This document shows, in pieces, positions 1 to 6,296 of a stretch of 8,873 nt of DNA (positions are counted from its first letter, which is position 1; each line of letters opens with the position of its first letter). Under the pieces are notes generated by a model. It had not been told where the DNA came from. It saw only the letters and a program-made list of their open reading frames with translations, and did no database searches. The DNA is taken from positions 1-8,873 of the forward strand of contig DPJP01000009.1 of the NCBI GenBank assembly GCA_003542955.1. Direction: 5' to 3'. The position numbers and the translations under genes were made by a program. Origin of the DNA: Armatimonadota bacterium (GTDB lineage: Bacteria; Armatimonadota; Zipacnadia; Zipacnadales; UBA11051).

Positions 1-1059
1 GGTCTCGGAGGGGTGGTCCAGGGCAATCGCTGCCAGCGCCATTGCGTGCTGGTCCATACCGGCGTTGCCGGCGAGCCGCCCGTCCTTCAGGCCGATGACG
101 AACTCCCGCAGCATGTGCTGCTCGATGTGCTCGGCGATGGCCGCCGCCGAGGACTTGTCGCCCGTGCCGTACTGCCCGGCCATGCCCTGCGAGAACGCGA
201 CAAGCTCCGCATCCTCGGCCATGGCGTCATAGACGAAGTCGTAGGCGCTGCTCAACTTCTGGGCCGTGAAGGTCTCCCAGATGCACCCCTGCACGCGCCC
301 CTTGCCGGAGCCGCCCGTCGAAGCCTCCATACCCAGCCGGTAGTGTGGGCTGTAATCCATCTCCGGGTAGAGGTCGGCCATGCGGTCGAGGATCACGGCG
401 GCCTTGTGCGCATAGCGGGCGTCATTGGTGAGCGTGTAGGCGGTGGCGAGGTCCTCGGCGGCGTCGATGAGCGCGTGCCAGACCTGGAACGCGTAGTGTG
501 CCGCGAAAAACCACTTGCCATCGCCGATTTTCACGCCGGTGCCATCATCGATCCACTCGGGGTTGGCGCCCTCGATTGGCTTCAGGTACTGCGGATCGCC
601 CGCGCCCAGGCGGAACTTGCCCTGCTCATCGAGCGCGCTCTGATAGTACGCGGCGAAGTCGTTCGAGGGGAACCACTGGTTGCAGTTGCGGCACAGCGCC
701 TGCCAGGGATGCTCATCGAAATCCCAGTGCCAGCGGGAGGGGTTGTACGGGGCCTTATAGTGGTCCATGCCGCAGTTGGGGCATCCCGGGCTGCGGAAGT
801 TCACACTCGAATCCCGCGGCATCTCCTGCGAGGGCAGCATCCGCCACAACTCTTCGTCCGACATCTCCATCCAGCGCTGCACGCGCGAGACGACCGCGTC
901 GCGCCGCTGCTTCGCCCACTCATACCGCTCGACATTGCGCACGGCGTTGTTTCGCATCTGCGCGGTCACAATGACGCTGCCCGTCTTTGCGCTCACCGGC
1001 ATGACCCCCACAACGATCACGATTGCTGCTGCAAGTAGATGCTTCACAGGAACCCCCAT
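1..1059 (-). CDS. Secreted heparinase II/III-like protein, N-terminal part (cut by window edge)
   Basis: 353 codons are visible, reading from the ATG at 1059 down to base 1 with no stop, so the C-terminal part lies outside. The start is fixed by AAGGAG at 1066-1071, six bases upstream. Residues 1-24 form a signal peptide: a lysine at 6, a hydrophobic core (LLAAAIVIVVGVM) and a VSA cleavage site, so export is likely. Two cysteine pairs, CPNC (93-96) and CRNC (123-126), suggest a small metal-binding knot. They are followed by FPSNDF (130-135) and YYQSALDEQGKF, a pattern I associate with heparinase II/III-like proteins of Planctomycetota and relatives. Helical segments follow (FQVWHALIDAAEDLATAY at 191-208, RYAHKAAVILDRMADLYPEMDY at about 215-236, NAGMDQHAMALAAIALD at 332-348), as expected of the alpha/alpha-toroid of polyuronate lyases. 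The catalytic residues and beta-sandwich domain are not visible. Substrate is unknown; cleavage of an acidic polysaccharide is inferred. It is divergent from the STAND gene. Confidence 0.75.
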   Translation of the reverse strand, partial: MGVPVKHLLAAAIVIVVGVMPVSAKTGSVIVTAQMRNNAVRNVERYEWAKQRRDAVVSRVQRWMEMSDEELWRMLPSQEMPRDSSVNFRSPGCPNCGMDHYKAPYNPSRWHWDFDEHPWQALCRNCNQWFPSNDFAAYYQSALDEQGKFRLGAGDPQYLKPIEGANPEWIDDGTGVKIGDGKWFFAAHYAFQVWHALIDAAEDLATAYTLTNDARYAHKAAVILDRMADLYPEMDYSPHYRLGMEASTGGSGKGRVQGCIWETFTAQKLSSAYDFVYDAMAEDAELVAFSQGMAGQYGTGDKSSAAAIAEHIEQHMLREFVIGLKDGRLAGNAGMDQHAMALAAIALDHPSET

Positions 1060-1065
1060 TGCGCA

Positions 1066-1071
1066 CTCCTT
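1066..1071 (-). promoter_or_regulatory. Ribosome binding site of the heparinase-like gene
   Basis: The minus strand reads AAGGAG here, six bases before the ATG at 1059. This supports that ATG over the in-frame GTG four codons further in. Confidence 0.7.
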
Positions 1072-1125
1072 CACGCGGATTTGTCGGCATTTCCCGCCCA
1101 TCGATAGGCGCACCTGCCGGTGGGC

Positions 1126-1200
1126 GGGGACTGCCACCTGCTTCGCCGACCTTCGACGCCAGAAAGTGACACAACTGCATCGAAGCAGGTCGCTGTCCCC
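1126..1200. repeat. REP-like imperfect hairpin, copy 1
   Basis: A 75-nt inverted repeat with arms 1126-1145 and 1181-1200 and a 35-nt loop. Eighteen of 20 positions pair; the only mismatches are at arm positions 7 (T/T) and 10 (C/C). Read from the outside, each arm begins GGGGAC and has ACC at positions 11-13. The inner seven pairs are TGCTTCG/CGAAGCA. A second hairpin of the same design lies 27 bases to the right in opposite orientation. A shorter alternative stem, 1091-1100 with 1121-1130 (nine Watson-Crick pairs plus one G-T), overlaps its left arm. The design resembles REP/BIME elements mobilised by REP-associated tyrosine transposases; no such gene is in the window. Confidence 0.7.
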
Positions 1201-1227
1201 AATGGCCTTTCTGGACTGGGATGAACT

Positions 1228-1302
1228 GGGGACAGGGACCCATCCGGTTGCAGACAGTTCCCTCCTCGGCGATTAGAGATGGCCGGATGGGTGCCAGTCC
1301 CC
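1228..1302. repeat. REP-like imperfect hairpin, copy 2 (inverted relative to copy 1)
   Basis: Arms 1228-1247 and 1283-1302 pair at 18 of 20 positions around a 35-nt loop. Mismatches again fall only at arm positions 7 (A/A) and 10 (G/G). Outer bases are again GGGGAC, with ACC at 11-13; the inner seven pairs differ from copy 1 (CATCCGG). In copy 1 the T/C-type arm is on the left and the A/G-type arm on the right; here the order is reversed. The reverse-complemented loop agrees with the loop of copy 1 at about 17 of 35 positions, including CGCC and CTGCA. The two copies therefore look homologous and face each other. Confidence 0.7.
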
Positions 1303-1334
1303 GCCTCCCGACTCCGCAGGGCGCCGGGGAGGCG
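1302..1334. repeat. Short inverted repeat upstream of the STAND gene
   Basis: CGCCTCCC at 1302-1309 is repeated inverted as GGGAGGCG at 1327-1334, an 8-bp perfect stem with a 17-nt loop. It abuts hairpin copy 2 and may be part of the same repeat cluster or of the 5' leader of the downstream gene. No clear role. The rest of the gap up to 1413 shows no promoter I can defend. Confidence 0.35.
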
Positions 1335-1413
1335 CGGATGGAGGAACCACCCTCCCGGCGTCGAACGAACCAGGACCGTACCCATGCGAACGTGACATCC
1401 CGACCAGTGTCTC

Positions 1414-1418
1414 AGGGG
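1414..1418 (+). promoter_or_regulatory. Ribosome binding site deciding the STAND gene start
   Basis: AGGGG ends six bases before the ATG at 1425. The reading frame stays open upstream to an ATG at 1221, but that stretch runs through hairpin copy 2 and encodes low-complexity sequence with no family resemblance. The 1425 start places the conserved DUF4062-like block at residue 11. Confidence 0.6.
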
Positions 1419-1424
1419 TGCTCT

Positions 1425-4400
1425 ATGCGCAAGGCCGCCGGCTGGCAATCGCGACCCGTCTTCATCACCTCCACGTTCCGCGACATGCACGCGGAGCGCG
1501 ACTGGCTGCGCGAGCGGGTGCTCCCCGAGCTTGAAGAGCGCCTCCGCGAGCGCCGCGCCCACCTTGAACCCATCGACCTCCGCTGGGGCGTCGAGAACCT
1601 CTCCGCGGAAGATGAGGAAGCCAAAGAGCTCATCGTCCTCAAGGTGTGCCTCGATGAGATCGAGCGCAGCCGACCGTTCCTGATCGGCCTCATCGGTGAC
1701 CGCTACGGCTGGGTGCCGCCGGAGGGCCGGATGCAGACCGCCATCGACGAGAAGGGCTTCCGGACCGATGTCCAGCAGAAGAGCGTTACGGCCCTGGAGA
1801 TCGAGTTCGGCGTGCTCGACAGCCCGGATCAGCGAAGGCGGAGCCACTTCTTCTTCCGCGACCCCCTGCCGTATGACGATATGTCCCCGGAGGTCGCCGC
1901 CCAGTACAGTGATGCCCATTCCGCCGATCCGGATGTCCGCAGGTATGCGCAGCGCCTCGGGCCGCTCAAGGAGCGCATCGAGCGGGAGTTGCCCGGCCGC
2001 GTGCATCACTACTCCGCCACGTGGGACGCTGATCAGGGAGAGGTCACGGGTCTCGAAGTTTTCGAGGGCATGGTGCTGGAAGCTCTCTGGGCCGATCTGG
2101 AGGCCGAGATTACCCCGCTGTCCGAGCAGAAGGAGACCACCTGGGAGGATGAGGAGCGGCTGGCCTTCGAGGAGTTCATCGAGTTGGCGGCGCGGGACTT
2201 CGTCGGTCGCGAGCGGATTGCCTCGGAGATGCTTGCGCTTGCCCGCTCGCCGGCTGCCGATGGCGGCACGTGGGGCGGGTGTGTGACTGGACCCTCGGGC
2301 TCGGGTAAGAGCGCGCTGCTCGGGTACGTGGCCCGCAACCTGCAGGATAGCATTGAGCACCACGGGGCACCCATGCTGCTGCTGTCGCACTTCACCGGGG
2401 TGACGCCACGCTCGCAGTCGGTGGACGCCATGCTCATTCGCTGGATTGGCGAGCTGGCCGAGTTCCTGGGTGAACCGTCACCTGTTGAGGAGCGCGCATC
2501 AGCCGATGATCTGGAGGAGGCCTTCGCCTCGCTGCTTGGTCGAGCGGCCCTGCAGACGCGGGTGGTCGTCCTGCTTGATGCGCTGAACCAGTTCGAGCCC
2601 ACCACGCGCGCGCGGCACATGACGTGGCTGCCGAAGCTGTGGCCGGCCAACGCGCGCCTCATCGCCACAGCCATCCCCTGCCAGGCTTCCGATGCGCTGC
2701 TCGACCGGCCCGCCGCCATGCAGATGCCACTGCAACCACTGCCGCAGCCGGAGGCCGAGGAGGTCGCCAGGCGCATTTGCGCACGATACCACCGTACACC
2801 GCACCCCGATGTCATCCGCGCCCTGATCAACACGCGGGAGCCTGACGACACTCCGGCGGCGGGCAACCCGCTCTGGCTGACCCTCGCCGTCGAGGAGCTG
2901 AACCTGCTCGATCAGGACGACTTCGAGCGCGCCGACCGCGAGTTTACGGGCAGCGGCGACCAGCGCATGCAGCGGCTCCTGCTCAGTGTCGTCGAACAAC
3001 TCCCGCCAGATGTCGCCGGCCTCTATGAGTGGATGCTTGCTCACACCGAGGAGATATGGGGCGAGACGTGGGCGCGGGCGTTTGCGAACGTCACGGCCCT
3101 GAGTCGCGCGGGCTGGCGAGATAGCGACTATGAGCGCCTGCTGCCGACGGTGACGGGCGAGACGTGGGACCCGGCGACCGTCGCGGGCCTGCGGCGCAGC
3201 TTCCGCGGGCACCTGGCTCGACGTGGCGCGCAAGAGCAGTGGGATTTCGCCCACAGCCAGACGCGTCCGGCCATCCTGCGGCGCAACCTCCCCGACGCCG
3301 GGGAGGTACGGCGGCTGCATTCACTCATAGCCGACCACCTGCAGAGCCTGCCGCGGAGCGACCCGGTGCACGAGAGCGAGATGATGTACCACCTCATCGG
3401 TGCCGATGACAGAACGCGCGCGTCGCTCCACTACGGTGACATGCTGCTCACAGAGGGGGAACTGGCCGGTGCCACCCAGCGCCTCGCAGAGCACATTCTG
3501 GCTACTGTGGACGACGACGGGGCGCCGGGCCTTGCATGGGCGACTTCATTGTTAGCTGCGCCTGATCTCCCGGATGGTACTCTCGCCGGTGTCGCTGAGC
3601 GCTTCATGTTCCGCCTACTCGACGTCATTGAGAACGACACTGGTCTCGGCACGAGGCTGGCCCTGCTTGAATCGGTGCACACGACAATGGAGCGTTTAGC
3701 CTCCCAGGACCCCGGCAACCCGCGGTGGCAGCATCATCTCACGGCCAGCTATCAGCGTACCGGGGACGTCCGTCTGGATCAGGGCGACCTGCCCGGTGCG
3801 TTGTCGTCGTATGAGTTGTCGCTGGCTGTTGTCGAGCGGTTAGCCGCGCAGGACCCTGGGAATGCGGGCTGGCAGCGCGGCCTGTCGGTAAGCCATGATC
3901 GTATCGGCGACGTCCGTCGTGCTCAGGGTGACCTGTCCCGCGCGCTGTCGTCGTATGAGGCGTGCCGAGAGCTACTGGAGCGTTTGGCCTCCCAGGGCCG
4001 CGGCAACGCGGGGTGGCAGCAAGACCTCTCGACGAGTTACCGCAAGGTGGGCGACGTCCATCTGGCTCAGGGCGACCTTGCCGGGGCTCTGGCCGCGTAT
4101 GAGGCGTCGCTGGAGATTGAAGAGCGCTTGGCCTCCCAGGCCCCTGGAAATGCGGGCTGGCAGCGCGACCTGTCGGTGGGTCACATCAGGATCGGGGACG
4201 TCCGGCTGGGTCAGGGCGACGTTGCCGGGGCTCTGGCCGCGTATGAGGCGTCGCTGGCTGTTGCCGAGCGGTTAGCCTCCCAGGACCCTGGAAACGCGGG
4301 CTGGCAGCGGGACCTGTCGGTGAACCAGGTGAAGATCGGGGACGTCCGTCTGGCTCAGGGTGACCTGTCCGGTGCGCTGTCGTCGTATGAGGCGTGCCGA

Positions 4401-5498
4401 GAGATACTGGAGCGCTTAGCCTCCCGGGACCCTGGGAATGCGGGCTGGCAGCGCGAGCTGTCGGTGAGCCGTGATCGTATCGGGGACGTTCGTCTGGCTC
4501 AGGGCGACCCTGCCGGGGCTCTGGCCGCGTATGAGGCATCGCTGGCTGTTGCCGAGCGCCTAACCTCCCAGGACCCTGGGAATGCGGGCTGGCAGCACGA
4601 CCTTTCGATGAGCCATGATCGTATCGGGGACGTTCGCGTGGCTCACGGCGACTCTGCCGGGGCGCTGGCCGCGTATGAGGCGTCGCTGGCTGTTCGAGAG
4701 CGCCTAACCTCCCAGGACCCCGTGAATGCGGGCTGGCAGCGCGACCTCTCGGTGAGCCATGATCGTGTCGGGGACGTCCGGCTGGCTCAAGGCGACCTCG
4801 CCGGAGCGCTGGCCGCGTATGAGGCATCGCTGGAGGTTCGAGAGCGATTGGCCGCCCAGGACGCCGGGAACGCGGGGTGGCAGCGCGACCTCTCGGTGAT
4901 CCATGATAGTATCGGGGACGTCCGTCTTGCTCAGGGTGACCTGTCCGGTGCCCTGTCGTCGCATGAGGCGTCGCTGGCTGTTCGAGAGCGGTTAGCCGCC
5001 CAGGACCCTGGGAATGCGGTCTGGCAGCGCGACCTCGCGCTCAGCCATAGCAAGGTCGGGGACGTCCGTCGTGCTCAGGGCGCCCTTTGCGGTGCGCTGT
5101 CGTCGTATGGGGCGTCGCTGGAGATTCGAGAGGGGTTAGGCGCCCGTAACCCCGGCAACGCGGTCTGGCAGCGCGACCTCTCGGTGAGCCATGAGCGTAT
5201 CGGGGACGTCCGTCTGTCTCAGGGTGACCTGTGCGGTGCGCTGTCGTCGTATGAGACGTCGCTGCAGATTCGAGAGCGTTCAGCCTCCCGAGACCCCGGC
5301 AACGCGGAGTGGCAGCGCGACCTGTGGGTCTCGTACTGGCGGATGGGCGCCATGGCAGAGCTGACTGGAATGGGCGAGGCCTTCGACTGGTGGCAGAAAG
5401 CGCACGCTAGGCTGATGGGCATGAAGCAGGCGGGCATGTATGTCTCTCCGCAGGATGAGCAGTTCCTACAGCAACTGAAGCAGAAGCTCGGGCGATGA
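1425..5498 (+). CDS. DUF4062-like / STAND NTPase / 48-residue TPR-like repeat protein
   Basis: A cytosolic protein of 1357 residues with no signal peptide or membrane segment. Residues about 11-230 match the DUF4062 type: VFITSTFRDM (12-21), DLRWGV (51-56), CLDEI (75-79) and FLIGLIGDRYGWVP (85-98). The NTPase follows: FVGRE (259-263), Walker A GPSGSGKS (289-296, lysine 295), Walker B VVVLLD ending at Asp385, and a GNPLWL block (480-485). Residues about 500-755 are a helical linker that includes DFAHSQTR (607-614), typical of the region after the NTPase in STAND proteins. Residues 756-1283 are eleven 48-residue TPR-like repeats, then a decayed twelfth (about 1284-1331) and a short charged tail. 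In STAND proteins such a tail usually senses a ligand and triggers nucleotide-dependent oligomerisation that activates the N-terminal domain. A defence or signalling role is inferred; no partner gene is adjacent. Animal NPHP3, TEP1 and NWD1 have a related domain order. The domain calls are firmer than the role. Confidence 0.85.
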   Translation: MRKAAGWQSRPVFITSTFRDMHAERDWLRERVLPELEERLRERRAHLEPIDLRWGVENLSAEDEEAKELIVLKVCLDEIERSRPFLIGLIGDRYGWVPPEGRMQTAIDEKGFRTDVQQKSVTALEIEFGVLDSPDQRRRSHFFFRDPLPYDDMSPEVAAQYSDAHSADPDVRRYAQRLGPLKERIERELPGRVHHYSATWDADQGEVTGLEVFEGMVLEALWADLEAEITPLSEQKETTWEDEERLAFEEFIELAARDFVGRERIASEMLALARSPAADGGTWGGCVTGPSGSGKSALLGYVARNLQDSIEHHGAPMLLLSHFTGVTPRSQSVDAMLIRWIGELAEFLGEPSPVEERASADDLEEAFASLLGRAALQTRVVVLLDALNQFEPTTRARHMTWLPKLWPANARLIATAIPCQASDALLDRPAAMQMPLQPLPQPEAEEVARRICARYHRTPHPDVIRALINTREPDDTPAAGNPLWLTLAVEELNLLDQDDFERADREFTGSGDQRMQRLLLSVVEQLPPDVAGLYEWMLAHTEEIWGETWARAFANVTALSRAGWRDSDYERLLPTVTGETWDPATVAGLRRSFRGHLARRGAQEQWDFAHSQTRPAILRRNLPDAGEVRRLHSLIADHLQSLPRSDPVHESEMMYHLIGADDRTRASLHYGDMLLTEGELAGATQRLAEHILATVDDDGAPGLAWATSLLAAPDLPDGTLAGVAERFMFRLLDVIENDTGLGTRLALLESVHTTMERLASQDPGNPRWQHHLTASYQRTGDVRLDQGDLPGALSSYELSLAVVERLAAQDPGNAGWQRGLSVSHDRIGDVRRAQGDLSRALSSYEACRELLERLASQGRGNAGWQQDLSTSYRKVGDVHLAQGDLAGALAAYEASLEIEERLASQAPGNAGWQRDLSVGHIRIGDVRLGQGDVAGALAAYEASLAVAERLASQDPGNAGWQRDLSVNQVKIGDVRLAQGDLSGALSSYEACREILERLASRDPGNAGWQRELSVSRDRIGDVRLAQGDPAGALAAYEASLAVAERLTSQDPGNAGWQHDLSMSHDRIGDVRVAHGDSAGALAAYEASLAVRERLTSQDPVNAGWQRDLSVSHDRVGDVRLAQGDLAGALAAYEASLEVRERLAAQDAGNAGWQRDLSVIHDSIGDVRLAQGDLSGALSSHEASLAVRERLAAQDPGNAVWQRDLALSHSKVGDVRRAQGALCGALSSYGASLEIREGLGARNPGNAVWQRDLSVSHERIGDVRLSQGDLCGALSSYETSLQIRERSASRDPGNAEWQRDLWVSYWRMGAMAELTGMGEAFDWWQKAHARLMGMKQAGMYVSPQDEQFLQQLKQKLGR
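3690..5273 (+). repeat. Eleven tandem 144-bp units encoding 48-residue TPR-like repeats
   Basis: Units start every 144 bases exactly (3690, 3834, 3978 and so on to 5130) with no insertion or deletion. A degenerate twelfth unit begins at 5274. The consensus by unit position is ERLA (1-4), DPGNAGWQRDLS (7-18), IGDV (24-27), QGDL (31-34) and GALAAYEASL (36-45). Gly25, Ala37 and Tyr41 fit TPR positions 8, 20 and 24, so each unit looks like a TPR lengthened by 14 residues. Positions 20-24 vary most (SHDRI, SYRKV, GHIRI, NQVKI) along with 46-48 (AVR, AVA, ELL, EIE). At the DNA level many stretches are nearly identical between units. Residues 39-40 are SS in units 1, 2, 5, 9, 10, 11 and AA in units 3, 4, 6, 7, 8. 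Confidence 0.9.
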
Positions 5499-5542
5499 GA
5501 TTGAGCGGGATAGGTGAACCGGGTACGGACTGCCGATGAACA

Positions 5543-5564
5543 GCTTCTGCCGTGCGGCGGAAGC
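5543..5564 (+). other. Small hairpin downstream of the STAND gene
   Basis: GCTTCTGCC (5543-5551) pairs with GGCGGAAGC (5556-5564) through nine pairs, one of them G-T, around a four-base loop, 44 bases after the stop codon. No T-run follows, so it is not a standard intrinsic terminator; it could stabilise the mRNA 3' end. The remainder of the gap 5499-5776 holds no convincing gene or promoter. Confidence 0.3.
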
Positions 5565-5765
5565 GGCACAGGCCCAGGCTGGAAATGCGGGAGAGACAGA
5601 CTCGGTACAGCGCAAGGTGCCGCCTCGCTGTCTCGTGAGGCCCGGTTGCCGGAGTGCACCCACGCAGCATAGTCGCACACGCGACCTCCCGCCGGCGCAG
5701 GTGCCCGCCCGCGGTCCCGGAATAGTCCCGCCATGGCACAACTCGATCGCGTAGCGGGTACACGT

Positions 5766-5771
5766 GGGGAG
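5766..5771 (+). promoter_or_regulatory. Ribosome binding site of the membrane methyltransferase gene
   Basis: GGGGAG lies five bases before the ATG at 5777 and supports that start. Confidence 0.6.
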
Positions 5772-5776
5772 CATCC

Positions 5777-6247
5777 ATGAGCCGCTGGGGGATAGGACCC
5801 GCATTCACCCTGCTGACGCTTGCGTATTCGGCGCTGGTCATCATCATCCACCGCGCGCTGCTGCCGTCGACGCGGATGGAGTTCATCCCCGCACCGGTCG
5901 CCACAGGCTGCGGCGTTGTGTTGGTGGCCCTCGGCGTGCTATTATGGGTCGTGTCGCTCAACGCGCTGCATCGCGCGTATAGCGCCGGACGACTTGTGAC
6001 CGATGGTGTCTACGCCTACGTCAGGCACCCCATATATGCCGTCTTCATCGTGCTGATCATGCCCGGCATCGTGCTCATGCTTCGCTCCCTCCCGGGCCTG
6101 ACGATACCCGTGTTCATGTACCTGATCTTCCGTGCGCTGATCGGGGCCGAGGAGAACTACCTCCGGGCCACGTTCGGCGAGCAGTATGAGACCTACCACC
6201 GGCGCGTAGGCGCCGTCTTCCCCCGGCTCGGGCGGTTTCGCGAGTAG
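5777..6247 (+). CDS. Isoprenylcysteine carboxyl methyltransferase-type membrane methyltransferase
   Basis: A 156-residue integral membrane protein with hydrophobic segments at about 8-29, 40-61, 86-102 and 108-124. The family signature is clear: LVTDGVYAYVRHPIYA at 73-88 with Arg83-His84-Pro85, Glu125-Glu126, and a C-terminal FGEQYETY block (133-140) followed by a proline at 149. These regions form the S-adenosylmethionine pocket at the membrane face in the ICMT/PEMT/NnrU-type superfamily. Bacterial members rarely act on prenylated proteins, and their substrates (lipids, isoprenoids or small amphipathic compounds) are mostly unassigned, so I give no specific reaction. The length is normal for the short bacterial form. 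The glycosyltransferase gene begins 49 bases after the stop on the same strand, so the two may be co-transcribed and act on one molecule; that is inference. Confidence 0.85.
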   Translation: MSRWGIGPAFTLLTLAYSALVIIIHRALLPSTRMEFIPAPVATGCGVVLVALGVLLWVVSLNALHRAYSAGRLVTDGVYAYVRHPIYAVFIVLIMPGIVLMLRSLPGLTIPVFMYLIFRALIGAEENYLRATFGEQYETYHRRVGAVFPRLGRFRE

Positions 6248-6296
6248 CGGGGCGCATCGATCTCATGTGCGATGTCAGCCAGGTGATGGCCGACCT

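Noticed and set aside
13..1038. Long plus-strand open frame of 341 codons
   Set aside because: It is the antisense shadow of the heparinase-like gene; the protein has no recognisable family and biased composition, whereas the minus-strand product has a signal peptide, motifs and a good ribosome site.
1221..1424. N-terminal extension of the STAND protein from an upstream ATG
   Set aside because: The frame is open but runs through hairpin copy 2, and the resulting residues look like translated repeat. The ATG at 1425 has a ribosome site and abuts the conserved domain.
1071..2390. Long minus-strand open frame of 439 codons
   Set aside because: It lies antisense to the DUF4062/NTPase coding region and crosses the hairpins; its open length follows from high GC. 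No motif or ribosome site supports it.
4186..4827. Minus-strand repetitive open frame of 213 codons
   Set aside because: It is the antisense reading of the repeat array; the periodic proline/arginine-rich product reflects the plus-strand repeats.
3690..5273. CRISPR-like or satellite array
   Set aside because: The 144-bp periodicity is in frame and encodes well-formed TPR-like helices; there are no short direct repeats separated by unique spacers.
5733..5750. Sigma-54-like promoter starting TGGCAC upstream of the methyltransferase gene
   Set aside because: The GG and GC elements are 12 bases apart instead of 10 and the TTGC half is missing.
5536..5754. Small plus-strand frame of 72 codons in the gap after the STAND gene
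   Set aside because: Composition is arginine/proline/alanine rich, no ribosome site is visible, and no family resemblance is seen; a frame of this length is expected by chance at this GC content.
6267..6296. Earlier GTG start for the glycosyltransferase
   Set aside because: It adds ten residues before the canonical MRLLIPVF start that have no counterpart in the family.
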